64,000 bases of DNA, from the NCBI RefSeq assembly GCF_004104075.1, contig NZ_QOVK01000009.1, forward strand, positions 62,001 through 126,000, in the 5' to 3' direction. Positions 24,528-32,753 of this stretch are shown here, piece after piece. Source of the stretch: Leeuwenhoekiella polynyae (GTDB lineage Bacteria > Bacteroidota > Bacteroidia > Flavobacteriales > Flavobacteriaceae). The translations under genes were made by a program, and so were the position numbers. Positions within the stretch are counted from its first letter, which is position 1, and each line of letters starts with the position of its first letter. The notes under the pieces are model-generated. The model was not told the origin of the DNA and did not search any database. It saw only the letters and a list, made by a program, of their open reading frames with translations.

Positions 24528-26078
24528 TTAATTAAACTCATAAGGAACTGGTTCTTCAAGTAGTCTTGGATTTAAAGCCACGTCTGTTGCAGGATAGGGC
24601 AACAAGAAATCGTCTACTTCTGGAGTATACATCTCTGTAAATATTTCAGGTGGTTCTTCATTACTATAAGTTCCTCTTTCCTGGTTGCTTATAATATTAA
24701 TGGCTGTTTGACGGTCGATTCGTCCCAAATCAAACCAATAATCCCCCTCTATAGCAAATTCAATTCTACGTTCTTGTAAAATATCATCAAGTGTAATTGA
24801 AGGCAGACTGCCCAGACCTGCCCGTAAACGCACACTATTAAAAGATTCAAGCGCCTGAGCATCACTTGTTGAAGCAGCACCTGCCAAAATAGCTTCGGCA
24901 TTAATTAATAATACATCGGCATACCGCATTATATAGGTATTGTTAGATGCGGCCTGCATTGCAGAATTACCATTATTATCTGCTGGTGTACCAACGACAT
25001 ATTTTTTAATCCCTGCTTTTGTGTTCTGAGCATTTATATCATCTGGTACTGTGTAGCCCCCATCAGCTGCCCTGATGTTGGGATAGAAATCTCCGGCAAG
25101 CATTATAGTTGCCTTTCTACGTTCATCACCATCTTCATAAGCTTCCTGCAAATCAATTGTTGGCCCTATCACACCATACCCATCACCAGTACCAGTTATG
25201 GCGCTGCTTATAGCAAAAGAAGCCTGCATTGCATTACCAACACCATAACCCTGAGATGTCCACTGCATAGCTGCAATAGATTCTTCATTATTGTTGAACT
25301 CTGTTAAAAATAGATTATTGTAATCATCAAGTAATTGAAATTCTTCGCTCGAAATCACTTCCTGACTTAGTTGTCGTGCTAGATCGTATTCCTCTTGATA
25401 AAGGTGAACTTTTGCCTTTAATGCTTTAGCAGAACCACTTGAGACGTGGGCATTTGCTAAATAATTACCACCGCGCACCTTTGGATAGCAATTATCAATT
25501 GCAAACTGAAGATCACGCTCTATTAATTCATAGATATCTTCTATTCGGTTTTTAGAGATCTGAGGATCGTAGACATAATCTAGATTATTTTCAATTATGG
25601 GCACTGATCCCCAAATCCTAACCAAATAAAAATAAGCAACCGCTCTCATAAAATGTGCTTCGCCTATTGTATTGTTTACTGCTTCCTGAGAAACCGATGG
25701 GCTTACTCTACTTTCAGTAAAATTTATTATTGCATTTGATTGAGCAATCACACCCCATAAAGAACCCCAACCATCGGCTAACACAGTGTTATCGCCTGTT
25801 ATTGAGAAGTTGAAAAAGTTTACTACGTCCCCAGAGAAAGTACGTGCGTTACCACCGCTCAACTCTGTAATTGACCAAAATGCCTTAGTATTGAAATTAA
25901 ACCATACTGCTCCATAAAGGCTATTTGTATTAGCTACTAGTTCTTCTTCACTAGAATAAAAATTATCTAATGCAATACCGTCTTCTGGTGGTCTTTCTAA
26001 AAATTCATCGTCACAAGATACCAGCGAAAAAAACACCAAAAACAGTAAAAACAGTTTGTTATACTTTATATATTTCAT
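24528..26078 (-). CDS. SusD/RagB family glycan-binding lipoprotein (mannan PUL)
   Basis: SusD-like partner of the SusC transporter 13 bp upstream, expected to bind manno-oligosaccharides at the cell surface. The 516-residue product has a lipoprotein signal (SLVSCDDEF, Cys22), the early motif EELVANTNSLYGAVW, the core helix GEAHFMRAVAYFYLVRIWGSVPI and the C-terminal pattern LQERRIEFAIEGDYWFDLGR. The last residues differ from the NTGY-type ending of the other two SusD proteins here, so this is a separate lineage of SusD. Confidence 0.92.
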   Translation of the reverse strand: MKYIKYNKLFLLFLVFFSLVSCDDEFLERPPEDGIALDNFYSSEEELVANTNSLYGAVWFNFNTKAFWSITELSGGNARTFSGDVVNFFNFSITGDNTVLADGWGSLWGVIAQSNAIINFTESRVSPSVSQEAVNNTIGEAHFMRAVAYFYLVRIWGSVPIIENNLDYVYDPQISKNRIEDIYELIERDLQFAIDNCYPKVRGGNYLANAHVSSGSAKALKAKVHLYQEEYDLARQLSQEVISSEEFQLLDDYNNLFLTEFNNNEESIAAMQWTSQGYGVGNAMQASFAISSAITGTGDGYGVIGPTIDLQEAYEDGDERRKATIMLAGDFYPNIRAADGGYTVPDDINAQNTKAGIKKYVVGTPADNNGNSAMQAASNNTYIMRYADVLLINAEAILAGAASTSDAQALESFNSVRLRAGLGSLPSITLDDILQERRIEFAIEGDYWFDLGRIDRQTAINIISNQERGTYSNEEPPEIFTEMYTPEVDDFLLPYPATDVALNPRLLEEPVPYEFN

Positions 26079-26091
26079 CGTAATTTATTTT

Positions 26092-29000
26092 TTAAAATTC
26101 AACATTTAAACCTAGAGTAAATGTCCTGGGTATGGGGTATCTCCCTCGATCAACACCCATTTGCAGTGCATCACCATTAAATGATCCTATCTCCGGGTCA
26201 TATCCAGAATAATTTGTAAAGGTGTAAAGGTTTTGTATAGTACCATAAACCTTAAGATTTGAGAGGTAAAATCTTTGACAAAAGGTTTGAGGGAGATTAT
26301 AGCCCAGACTAACATTTTGTATTCTCAAGTAAGACCCATCTTCAACATACCGATCTGAAATAAATAAATTTTGATTATCATCTCCCCTTCTTGGTCTTGG
26401 AAAAGCAGCATCAATATTATCTGGGGTATAGTAATCCTGCGCTATGTTTAATTGATTGGTGTATAATCTTGATAGACCAACCGTTTCCTTTCGTGTCAAA
26501 TTTAATAGATCATTACCATAAGATCCTTGAAGGAAAATACTAAGATCAAAATTTTTATATTTAAAGTTATTGGTAAATCCAAATGTGAAATCTGGGTGAG
26601 GGTTGCCAATATAGGTTCTGTCTTTTTCATCAATAACACCATCCTCATTTACATCAACATATTGAATATCACCGAGGCTGTTATCACCTAGTTCCTCAGA
26701 AAAAGGGATACCAAATTGAACAGGCGCTCCATCAATATCTTCTTGGGTTCTAAATATTCCGGCAACTTTATAACCCCAATATTTCCCTAAAGGCTCACCT
26801 TCAACTGTTCTAGTAATTGGAGAAGATAAAAACCCAGTTGTAACAGAACGTAAAACTTCCAGGCTTTCGTTATAAAGTTCCGTTACTTCATTTCTGTAAT
26901 GAGATATATTGAAATTGGTTGACCATGAGAAATCTTTAGTCTTTAAAGTTGAATAACCCATAGAAACATCAATACCCTTATTATTCATTTCACCCAGATT
27001 GACAAAAGGAGCAGAAATTCCTCCTAAATAATTATCAGGCCCAGTTAGGAAGACTGGCAGAGGTAACTGGTATAAAAAGTCTTTTGAAACCTTATTATAC
27101 ACTTCGATTGTAGCATTGAATCGGTTATCCAAAAGTGTAAACTCTATACCTAAATTGGTTTGTCTAGTTTCTTCCCATTTTAAATCGGGATTAGGAATAT
27201 TATTAACTAAATATCCAAGTCCTATGCCCGTAGGAGTATTGTTTAAGCTAGAACCATAAAGATAGTTTGCAATCCCCTGATTACCTACAACACCATACCC
27301 TGCTTTCAATCTAATATTATCAACCGTCTCGTTAAAGCTTTCCATCCATGGTTCATTTGACAATTTCCAAGATGTCGCAAATGATGGAAAATAACCCCAT
27401 TGCTTACCTCCTTGAGGATCAAATTTAGAGGAGCCATCTGCCCTCAAGGTTGCTGTTAAACTGTATTTATTTTTGAATGAATAGTTTGCTCTTCCGAAGT
27501 ATGAATTTAAAGCAGTGCTGCCTTGATAGGCATCGTAGCTTACTATTGAATTTGCATTATTAAGGGTCTGAATGTCATTATTGACAAAGCCCTGACCCTG
27601 AGCCTGAATCCCTTCCCAGAAGGACTCCTGTGCTTCTTGACCTAACAAAACATTTAGGTTATGGTCTCCAAAGTTTTTCGAAAAATTAAAATAATTTTTA
27701 ATAATCCAAAAATGACTTTTTTCCCTTTTTTCAAATAACGTTGCATTTTCATTGATAAATCGCCCCCATTCGTAAGTTGGAGTGAATTGAGTGTTTGTGC
27801 CAAATGTTAAATTACCTCCTATTTCATTCCTAAATGTTAGACCATCCATAAGGGTAAACTCAGAATAGAAATTACCCAGTACATTATAGGTGAGTAAGGA
27901 ATTACTTCTTTCCAGTGCTAAAGCTACGGGATTTATACTGCCTTCAATTGCCCCTGGTTCATCTGGCGGTCCAGCAAAAGAACCGTCTGGATTGCGCACC
28001 GCCACATCTGGAGCCTGAAGTAACCCCAAACTGACAATACCATTACGATTACTATTTAAAGTGATATCTTCACTTGTTCTACTTGCAGTAAGGTTAGCAC
28101 CTACCTTCAGCCAATCTTTTAAATTGCCATCAATATTCGCCCGGACAGTCAATCTATCAAAGCCAGAGCCTAAGACGGTTCCTTCCTGATCTAAGTAACT
28201 ACCAGAAATAAGGTAGTTTACTTTCTCATATCCTTGTGAATAAGAAATTTGGTGACTCTTTAAAATAGCTTGTTGAAATACCTCATCCTGCCAATCAGTG
28301 CCATCTCCCAGGTTCTCAATCGTTGTAAATTCAATTCGTGGTTCAGTCCCATACTCTACAGCCAATGCATTTTGTAGTCCGGCGTAAGTAGGAAGATCCA
28401 TTACATCTAGCAATTTTTGGGGTTCTTGAAGAGCATAATAGGTATTGTATTTCAAAGAACCTGCTTTATTCCGACTGCCTGTCTTAGTTTTTATAATTAC
28501 AACACCATTCGCACCTCGTGAACCGTAAATTGCAGTAGCTGAAGCATCCTTAAGTATATCAACAGACTCAATATCACTAGGGTTTAATCCGGCCAATGGA
28601 CTTGTGCCTGTCTGTCCGTTCCCCCCAAAGTCTGCTGCTGCTGTCCGCCCACTTGTACTGGTATTACGTGAATCACCAGATATAGGCACACCATCAATTA
28701 CATACAATGGTTCGTTATTCCCAGTAATAGAAGTTATACCTCTTATCCTAACCGAAACCGCGCTTCCAGGCTTTCCTGAGTTTTGACTAATGGTAACCCC
28801 AGAGGCTCGGCCTTGCATCAATTGGTCTATACTTACCTGCGGAATATTTTCGATTTCGTCAGATTCAATACTAGATACTGATCCGTTAACGTCTTGTCGC
28901 TGTTGCGTTCCATAACCAATTAGGACAACTTCATCCAAACTTTCAGAATCTTCAGACAGCGCAACATCCACTCTTTGTCTCTGATCAACAGCAACTTCCT

Positions 29001-29241
29001 TAGTTTCAAATCCAATGAAACTAAATACAAGAATGCCATCCTGAGGCACATTGAGCTGAAAGTTTCCGTCAAAATCTGTGGCTGTACCGTTACTAGTATT
29101 TTTTTGTATGACATTTACACCCAGCAGTGGATTTCCGTTTTGATCTGTTACTGTTCCTTCTACTACATTTTGTTGAGCCAAGCTTAACTGAGTTAATAGA
29201 CAGAATAGCGCAAAAGTGATCATCTTACTTATGCGTTTCAT
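26092..29241 (-). CDS. SusC/RagA TonB-dependent transporter (mannan PUL)
   Basis: Outer-membrane importer for manno-oligosaccharides. Start chosen at ATG 29241 because AAAGGCGG lies just upstream and because MKRISKMITFALFCLLTQLSLAQ is a standard signal peptide; ATGs at 29274 and 29379 would add a basic, hydrophilic leader. The 1049-residue product has the regulatory-like domain (VEGTVTDQNGNPLLGVNVIQK), the linker DEVVLIGYGTQQRQDVNGSV, plug motifs VRIRGITSITGNNEPLYVIDG and DASATAIYGSRGANGVVIIK, and a barrel ending in GLNVEF. It heads the SusC-SusD-binding-protein operon. Confidence 0.93.
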   Translation of the reverse strand: MKRISKMITFALFCLLTQLSLAQQNVVEGTVTDQNGNPLLGVNVIQKNTSNGTATDFDGNFQLNVPQDGILVFSFIGFETKEVAVDQRQRVDVALSEDSESLDEVVLIGYGTQQRQDVNGSVSSIESDEIENIPQVSIDQLMQGRASGVTISQNSGKPGSAVSVRIRGITSITGNNEPLYVIDGVPISGDSRNTSTSGRTAAADFGGNGQTGTSPLAGLNPSDIESVDILKDASATAIYGSRGANGVVIIKTKTGSRNKAGSLKYNTYYALQEPQKLLDVMDLPTYAGLQNALAVEYGTEPRIEFTTIENLGDGTDWQDEVFQQAILKSHQISYSQGYEKVNYLISGSYLDQEGTVLGSGFDRLTVRANIDGNLKDWLKVGANLTASRTSEDITLNSNRNGIVSLGLLQAPDVAVRNPDGSFAGPPDEPGAIEGSINPVALALERSNSLLTYNVLGNFYSEFTLMDGLTFRNEIGGNLTFGTNTQFTPTYEWGRFINENATLFEKREKSHFWIIKNYFNFSKNFGDHNLNVLLGQEAQESFWEGIQAQGQGFVNNDIQTLNNANSIVSYDAYQGSTALNSYFGRANYSFKNKYSLTATLRADGSSKFDPQGGKQWGYFPSFATSWKLSNEPWMESFNETVDNIRLKAGYGVVGNQGIANYLYGSSLNNTPTGIGLGYLVNNIPNPDLKWEETRQTNLGIEFTLLDNRFNATIEVYNKVSKDFLYQLPLPVFLTGPDNYLGGISAPFVNLGEMNNKGIDVSMGYSTLKTKDFSWSTNFNISHYRNEVTELYNESLEVLRSVTTGFLSSPITRTVEGEPLGKYWGYKVAGIFRTQEDIDGAPVQFGIPFSEELGDNSLGDIQYVDVNEDGVIDEKDRTYIGNPHPDFTFGFTNNFKYKNFDLSIFLQGSYGNDLLNLTRKETVGLSRLYTNQLNIAQDYYTPDNIDAAFPRPRRGDDNQNLFISDRYVEDGSYLRIQNVSLGYNLPQTFCQRFYLSNLKVYGTIQNLYTFTNYSGYDPEIGSFNGDALQMGVDRGRYPIPRTFTLGLNVEF

Positions 29242-29555
29242 ACCGCCTTTACGTTTGATTATTTTTTTTAGCATTATTGAGAAAATTGTTGAATTGATAC
29301 TAATATTATGAGTTTGATAAAATACCGGTTTATTTATTAGAGCTTCGATAAATATTGACCCATAATATTTCATTATCAAAATTATGAGGATGGTTAAGCT
29401 TTTGTTAATATTATTTTATCATTTAATAATGATATTTTTTCGAATATCTAAAAGGCGTAAGATTAAGTGATCCAGAATATTAAGATAAGGTAGGATATCA
29501 CTGCATTTTTTGAGAATACCAGTATTTAAAAATTTGATAATATAAATTCTAAACC
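29242..29555. promoter_or_regulatory. upstream region of the mannan susC
   Basis: AT-rich gap of 314 bp between susC (29241) and the 3' end of the GH5_2 gene (29556). A TAATTTTG box, matching the Bacteroidota -7 consensus TAnnTTTG, is at 29384-29377 on the minus strand. TATTTTATCA is at 29324-29315 on the minus strand. The 17-bp repeat shared with the GH26 promoter is at 29408-29424. No -33 TTG lies at normal spacing from the -7 box, so the promoter call is tentative. Confidence 0.45.
29408..29424 (+). repeat. 17-bp repeat, copy 1, with adjoining inverted repeat
   Basis: ATATTATTTTATCATTT here is identical to 31574-31590. In this copy the 3' part is also one arm of a perfect 7-bp inverted repeat, TATCATT-TAAT-AATGATA (29417-29434). 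It may be the operator of a locus regulator such as the AraC protein at 30536-31408; that link is inferred. Confidence 0.5.
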
Positions 29556-30539
29556 TTAATGAGTAAGTCTATTGTAAATAAAATAACCTGATTCGCTAAA
29601 ATACCTTGGGTTATTTAAATCACTACTATCAGATTGGGGTAATAGCGCAGAAGATGCCTCGGCTTTATTAGATATTGACCAATTACACCAGGAAACCTGA
29701 TTTTTGGTCATAAAATCTAACCAGATGTTTGATTCTTTATAAAATACCTGTCCATCCCCATCAGCGAGTGTAGTACCGAATTCTGTAACAAATATGGGCA
29801 TCCCAGTTTTTAAAGCTTCACTTACTTGATCTCTAAGCTTCGCACTATGAGTACCGGCATAAAAGTGAAGAGTGTATGCCAAATTAAAACCCTCTAAAGG
29901 ATTTCTTGAAGCTTCTAAAACACCCTGAGACCAATTAGGAGTTCCACAAATTATAAGATTTTCACTATCATTTTTTCGTATTGTGGTAATTATTTGTTGA
30001 TGATAAGGCAAGAGTACCTCTGTCCAGGATACATTAAGCGGTTCATTATAAATTTCATAAATTAGATTAGGTACTTGACCATATTTAGCGCTCAATTCCT
30101 TAAAGAATTCTTTTGACTGTTGAATATGATCTTCAGCGTGATGGTCGTGCCAGTCTACAATCACGTAGATACCGTATTTGATCGCTGCTTCAATTACACT
30201 AAACACTTTTTTTTTCTCTTCTCTAGGGTTTTCCAGATAACCACCGTGTTCTATACCCATAGCGACACGCACAACATTTACTTTCCAAAAATCCCTTAAG
30301 TTTTTAACCGTATCTTCATTATAAAATTGGGGTTGCCACTGACTCCAAAACAACGACATGCCCCTGAGCACGATTAAATTATCACGCATATCCCTTAAAC
30401 GTCCTTCTTTAAAGCTTAATCTCCCATATTTTTCAACAGGATTTAATTCCTGCTGAGCATATAAATTACAAAGGCAACTAAAAAAAAGGATTAAAAAAAC
30501 CGGTATAAAGAAATATCCTAAACGCATCTTAATAATCAT
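29556..30539 (-). CDS. GH5 endoglucanase-like enzyme (GH5_2 type)
   Basis: Retaining endo-beta-glycanase, in this context probably for glucomannan. The 327-residue product has a signal peptide (hydrophobic run to about residue 28, CNLYAQQ). Cys residues in SCLC do not form a convincing lipobox. Motifs: NVVRVAMGIEHGGYLENP, VIVDWHDHHAEDH, acid/base Glu166 in YEIYNEP, and nucleophile Glu253 in FVTEFGTT. These are characteristic of GH5 subfamily 2. The ATG overlaps the stop of the AraC gene by 4 bp; an internal ATG at 30527 is a possible alternative start. A regulator and an enzyme in one overlapping pair is notable. Confidence 0.88.
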   Translation of the reverse strand: MIIKMRLGYFFIPVFLILFFSCLCNLYAQQELNPVEKYGRLSFKEGRLRDMRDNLIVLRGMSLFWSQWQPQFYNEDTVKNLRDFWKVNVVRVAMGIEHGGYLENPREEKKKVFSVIEAAIKYGIYVIVDWHDHHAEDHIQQSKEFFKELSAKYGQVPNLIYEIYNEPLNVSWTEVLLPYHQQIITTIRKNDSENLIICGTPNWSQGVLEASRNPLEGFNLAYTLHFYAGTHSAKLRDQVSEALKTGMPIFVTEFGTTLADGDGQVFYKESNIWLDFMTKNQVSWCNWSISNKAEASSALLPQSDSSDLNNPRYFSESGYFIYNRLTH

Positions 30540-31408
30540 AAAACTCTTTTTATCCCACTAAATTCTTGTCTGAACTGGCTGGGCGTGCAGTTTTTTGTTT
30601 TTTTAAAAACCCTATTAAAATTCGCGATATTATTAAAGCCACATTTAAATGCAATCTCAGCTATACTTAACTCCTTTTCAATTAACCATCTTGAAGCATA
30701 GCCTATACGTGTATCATTAACATATTCTATGAACGTTTTACCGGTACGCTTTTTTATAAATCGATTAAACGAAACCGGACTCATATTTACCAAGTCCGAA
30801 ATTTCATTGAGGCTCATTTTATTATGATAATTGTTTTGAACGTATTCGTAAATTTTTTTGATTTTATCGCTATTCTCAAAATTCTTATTTTCTGATATAT
30901 ACGTTGATAATAGTTGCTGGTTTCTTGAATTTGCTAAATCGTGTAGGATGGATATAAGCTCTAGAAAATAATCAATACTATCAATCTTTGAGAGTTTTAA
31001 AATCTTTGGTTTAATCTCTTCAGCTATTTTTTTTGAAAATAAGATACCATGTGCAGAGCGCTCAAACATATCTTTAATCGGTTTCATGATTCTCCTGCTA
31101 AGAAGTCGGTCGTCAAATAAATCATTGTGAAACTGTATTGTGATTTCGTGAATATTTTGATTCTTACATTTATATATTTCCCAACCATGTTGCAAATTAG
31201 GCCCCACCAAAACGAGCTCAATAGTATCTATTTCACTCAAATGATCGCCAATAATACGCCGTACGCCCTCGCCGTTTAAGATAAAATTCAACTCAAATTC
31301 TGGGTGAAAATGAATTGGAAAATCAAAATCATCTTTTATTCTATCAAATACTAAAAAACTGTCTTCAGGAGCTAATGGAGTTATTTCCCTGTGTATGTCT
31401 TTTTGCAT
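30536..31408 (-). CDS. AraC-family transcriptional regulator with cupin-like sensor domain
   Basis: Probable sugar-responsive activator of the mannan locus. The 290-residue soluble protein has an N-terminal cupin-like region (about 15-130; FPIHFHPEFELNFILNGEGVR and LVLVGPNLQHGWE) and a C-terminal double helix-turn-helix (about 185-285; LNEISDLVNMSPVSFNRFIK, then IAEIAFKCGFNNIANFNRVFKK). No signal peptide or membrane segment. It is divergent from the seven-gene mannan operon starting at 31614 and is followed by GH5_2 with a 4-bp overlap. The effector is unknown; a cytosolic mannose-containing disaccharide would fit. Confidence 0.9.
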   Translation of the reverse strand: MQKDIHREITPLAPEDSFLVFDRIKDDFDFPIHFHPEFELNFILNGEGVRRIIGDHLSEIDTIELVLVGPNLQHGWEIYKCKNQNIHEITIQFHNDLFDDRLLSRRIMKPIKDMFERSAHGILFSKKIAEEIKPKILKLSKIDSIDYFLELISILHDLANSRNQQLLSTYISENKNFENSDKIKKIYEYVQNNYHNKMSLNEISDLVNMSPVSFNRFIKKRTGKTFIEYVNDTRIGYASRWLIEKELSIAEIAFKCGFNNIANFNRVFKKTKNCTPSQFRQEFSGIKRVL

Positions 31409-31613
31409 TAAAAGTCCTTTTAGAAATTATTTTATTATGAAATGACAAAATTCTATTAATCCAATAATTAGATTGACGGTAATTTTGGAAATCATTAACA
31501 TTTTGAAGAAATCTTAGCAATAATACAATCTAGGTAATTTTAAAGATAATTTATGGATGACAAAACAAAATCTATATTATTTTATCATTTGCACTAAAAT
31601 TTATTAAAAACAA
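31409..31613. promoter_or_regulatory. divergent promoter region, AraC gene and seven-gene mannan operon
   Basis: A 205-bp AT-rich gap. TAATTTTG (31480-31487, plus strand) matches the Bacteroidota -7 consensus and could drive the operon, but no TTG lies at the usual -33 distance. The second copy of the 17-bp repeat is at 31574-31590, 23 bp before the GH26 ATG. No coding sequence seen. Confidence 0.45.
31574..31590 (+). repeat. 17-bp repeat, copy 2
   Basis: Exact second copy of the 17-bp sequence at 29408-29424. It lies immediately upstream of the first gene of the mannan operon. In this copy the inverted-repeat right arm is absent: the sequence continues GCAC instead of AATAATG. The core TATTTTATCA also occurs at 29324-29315 on the minus strand upstream of susC. 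Confidence 0.5.
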
Positions 31614-32753
31614 ATGAATATTTTATTCAAATTTATAATATTATTTTGCAGTTTTTTAATACTAACGTCGTGTTCAGGATTAAAAAATTCAAATTTCGAT
31701 ACCATAAAAACAGCAAATCCTAATGCTGATTTAACTTCAAAAATTCTGTTGCAGCGGTTAAAAGAGATTCCGTACAAAGGCATCGCTTTCGGCCATCAAG
31801 ATGCAACTATGTACGGAATTAACTGGGATCAGAGCGACACTCCTAATATTTTACAAAGTGACATCGCAATGGTTAGCGGTAAAATGCCAGCGGTACACGG
31901 TTATGATTTAGGCCACATTGAACTTGGTCTAGAGTACAATTTAGACACGGTAGCATTTAATGTAATGCGAAAGCATATACAAAAACTACACGACGATGGT
32001 GCGATAATTACATTTAGTTGGCATTTAGACAATCCCAAATCATTAGGGAGCTCTTGGGATACCACGGCCACCGTAAAAGAAATTTTAAAAGCTGGGGAAT
32101 ATAGAAAACGTTACGAAGACTGGGTTGCTAACCTCTCAAACTTTTTTAAATCTTTAAAATCTAAAAAAGGCAATTTCATTCCTGTAATTTTTAGACCGTT
32201 CCATGAAATGAATGGAAGTTGGTTTTGGTGGGGAAAAGGAAATTGCAGTCCTGAGGATTACAAAAGCTTATGGCAAGAGACCTTTCAACTATTAAAAGAA
32301 AACGAGGTAAATAATTTGCTCTTTGCCTATGCCCCGAATACATTGAGTTCGCCAGAAGAATTTGACACCTATTATCCGGGCGATCAATATGTAGATATCC
32401 TTGGGGTTGATATTTATAATTATGGTGATAAGGATACCTTTATAGCGACTATTCAAAATAACCTTTTGATACTTAAGAAAAAGGCCGCCCGTCAAAATAA
32501 ACCCTTTGCACTTACTGAAACAGGAAATACGAGGCCTGGAAATGATAAAACCTGGTGGACAGAAACTTTATATTCAGGCATAAAAGACAGTGGGATTTCT
32601 TGGGTACTCCTCTGGAGGAATGCGCGTCTAGATCATTATTTTTCGGTGTACCCAGATGATATTTCAGCGGAAGATTTTAAAGAGTTTGCTGGTTATAAGG
32701 AAACCTTATTTCTAAATAAGGTTAAGAATATTAATTCTAAAAAAACATACTAA
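31614..32753 (+). CDS. GH26 beta-mannanase lipoprotein
   Basis: Retaining mannanase, first gene of a tightly packed seven-gene operon. The 379-residue product has a lipoprotein signal (FLILTSC, Cys20), so it is membrane-anchored and may act at the surface. Acid/base Glu198 lies in FRPFHEMNGSWFWWG, nucleophile Glu302 in ALTETG, and AFGHQDATMYG is the family's early motif. Compared with the GH26 at 17149 it is longer and lipidated, fitting a division between surface endo-cleavage and periplasmic finishing. The next ATG follows the stop with no gap. Confidence 0.92.
   Translation: MNILFKFIILFCSFLILTSCSGLKNSNFDTIKTANPNADLTSKILLQRLKEIPYKGIAFGHQDATMYGINWDQSDTPNILQSDIAMVSGKMPAVHGYDLGHIELGLEYNLDTVAFNVMRKHIQKLHDDGAIITFSWHLDNPKSLGSSWDTTATVKEILKAGEYRKRYEDWVANLSNFFKSLKSKKGNFIPVIFRPFHEMNGSWFWWGKGNCSPEDYKSLWQETFQLLKENEVNNLLFAYAPNTLSSPEEFDTYYPGDQYVDILGVDIYNYGDKDTFIATIQNNLLILKKKAARQNKPFALTETGNTRPGNDKTWWTETLYSGIKDSGISWVLLWRNARLDHYFSVYPDDISAEDFKEFAGYKETLFLNKVKNINSKKTY

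Noticed and set aside
29242-29379. Upstream starts for the mannan SusC
   Set aside because: ATGs at 29274 and 29379 add a basic leader before the signal peptide; AAAGGCGG lies right before ATG 29241.
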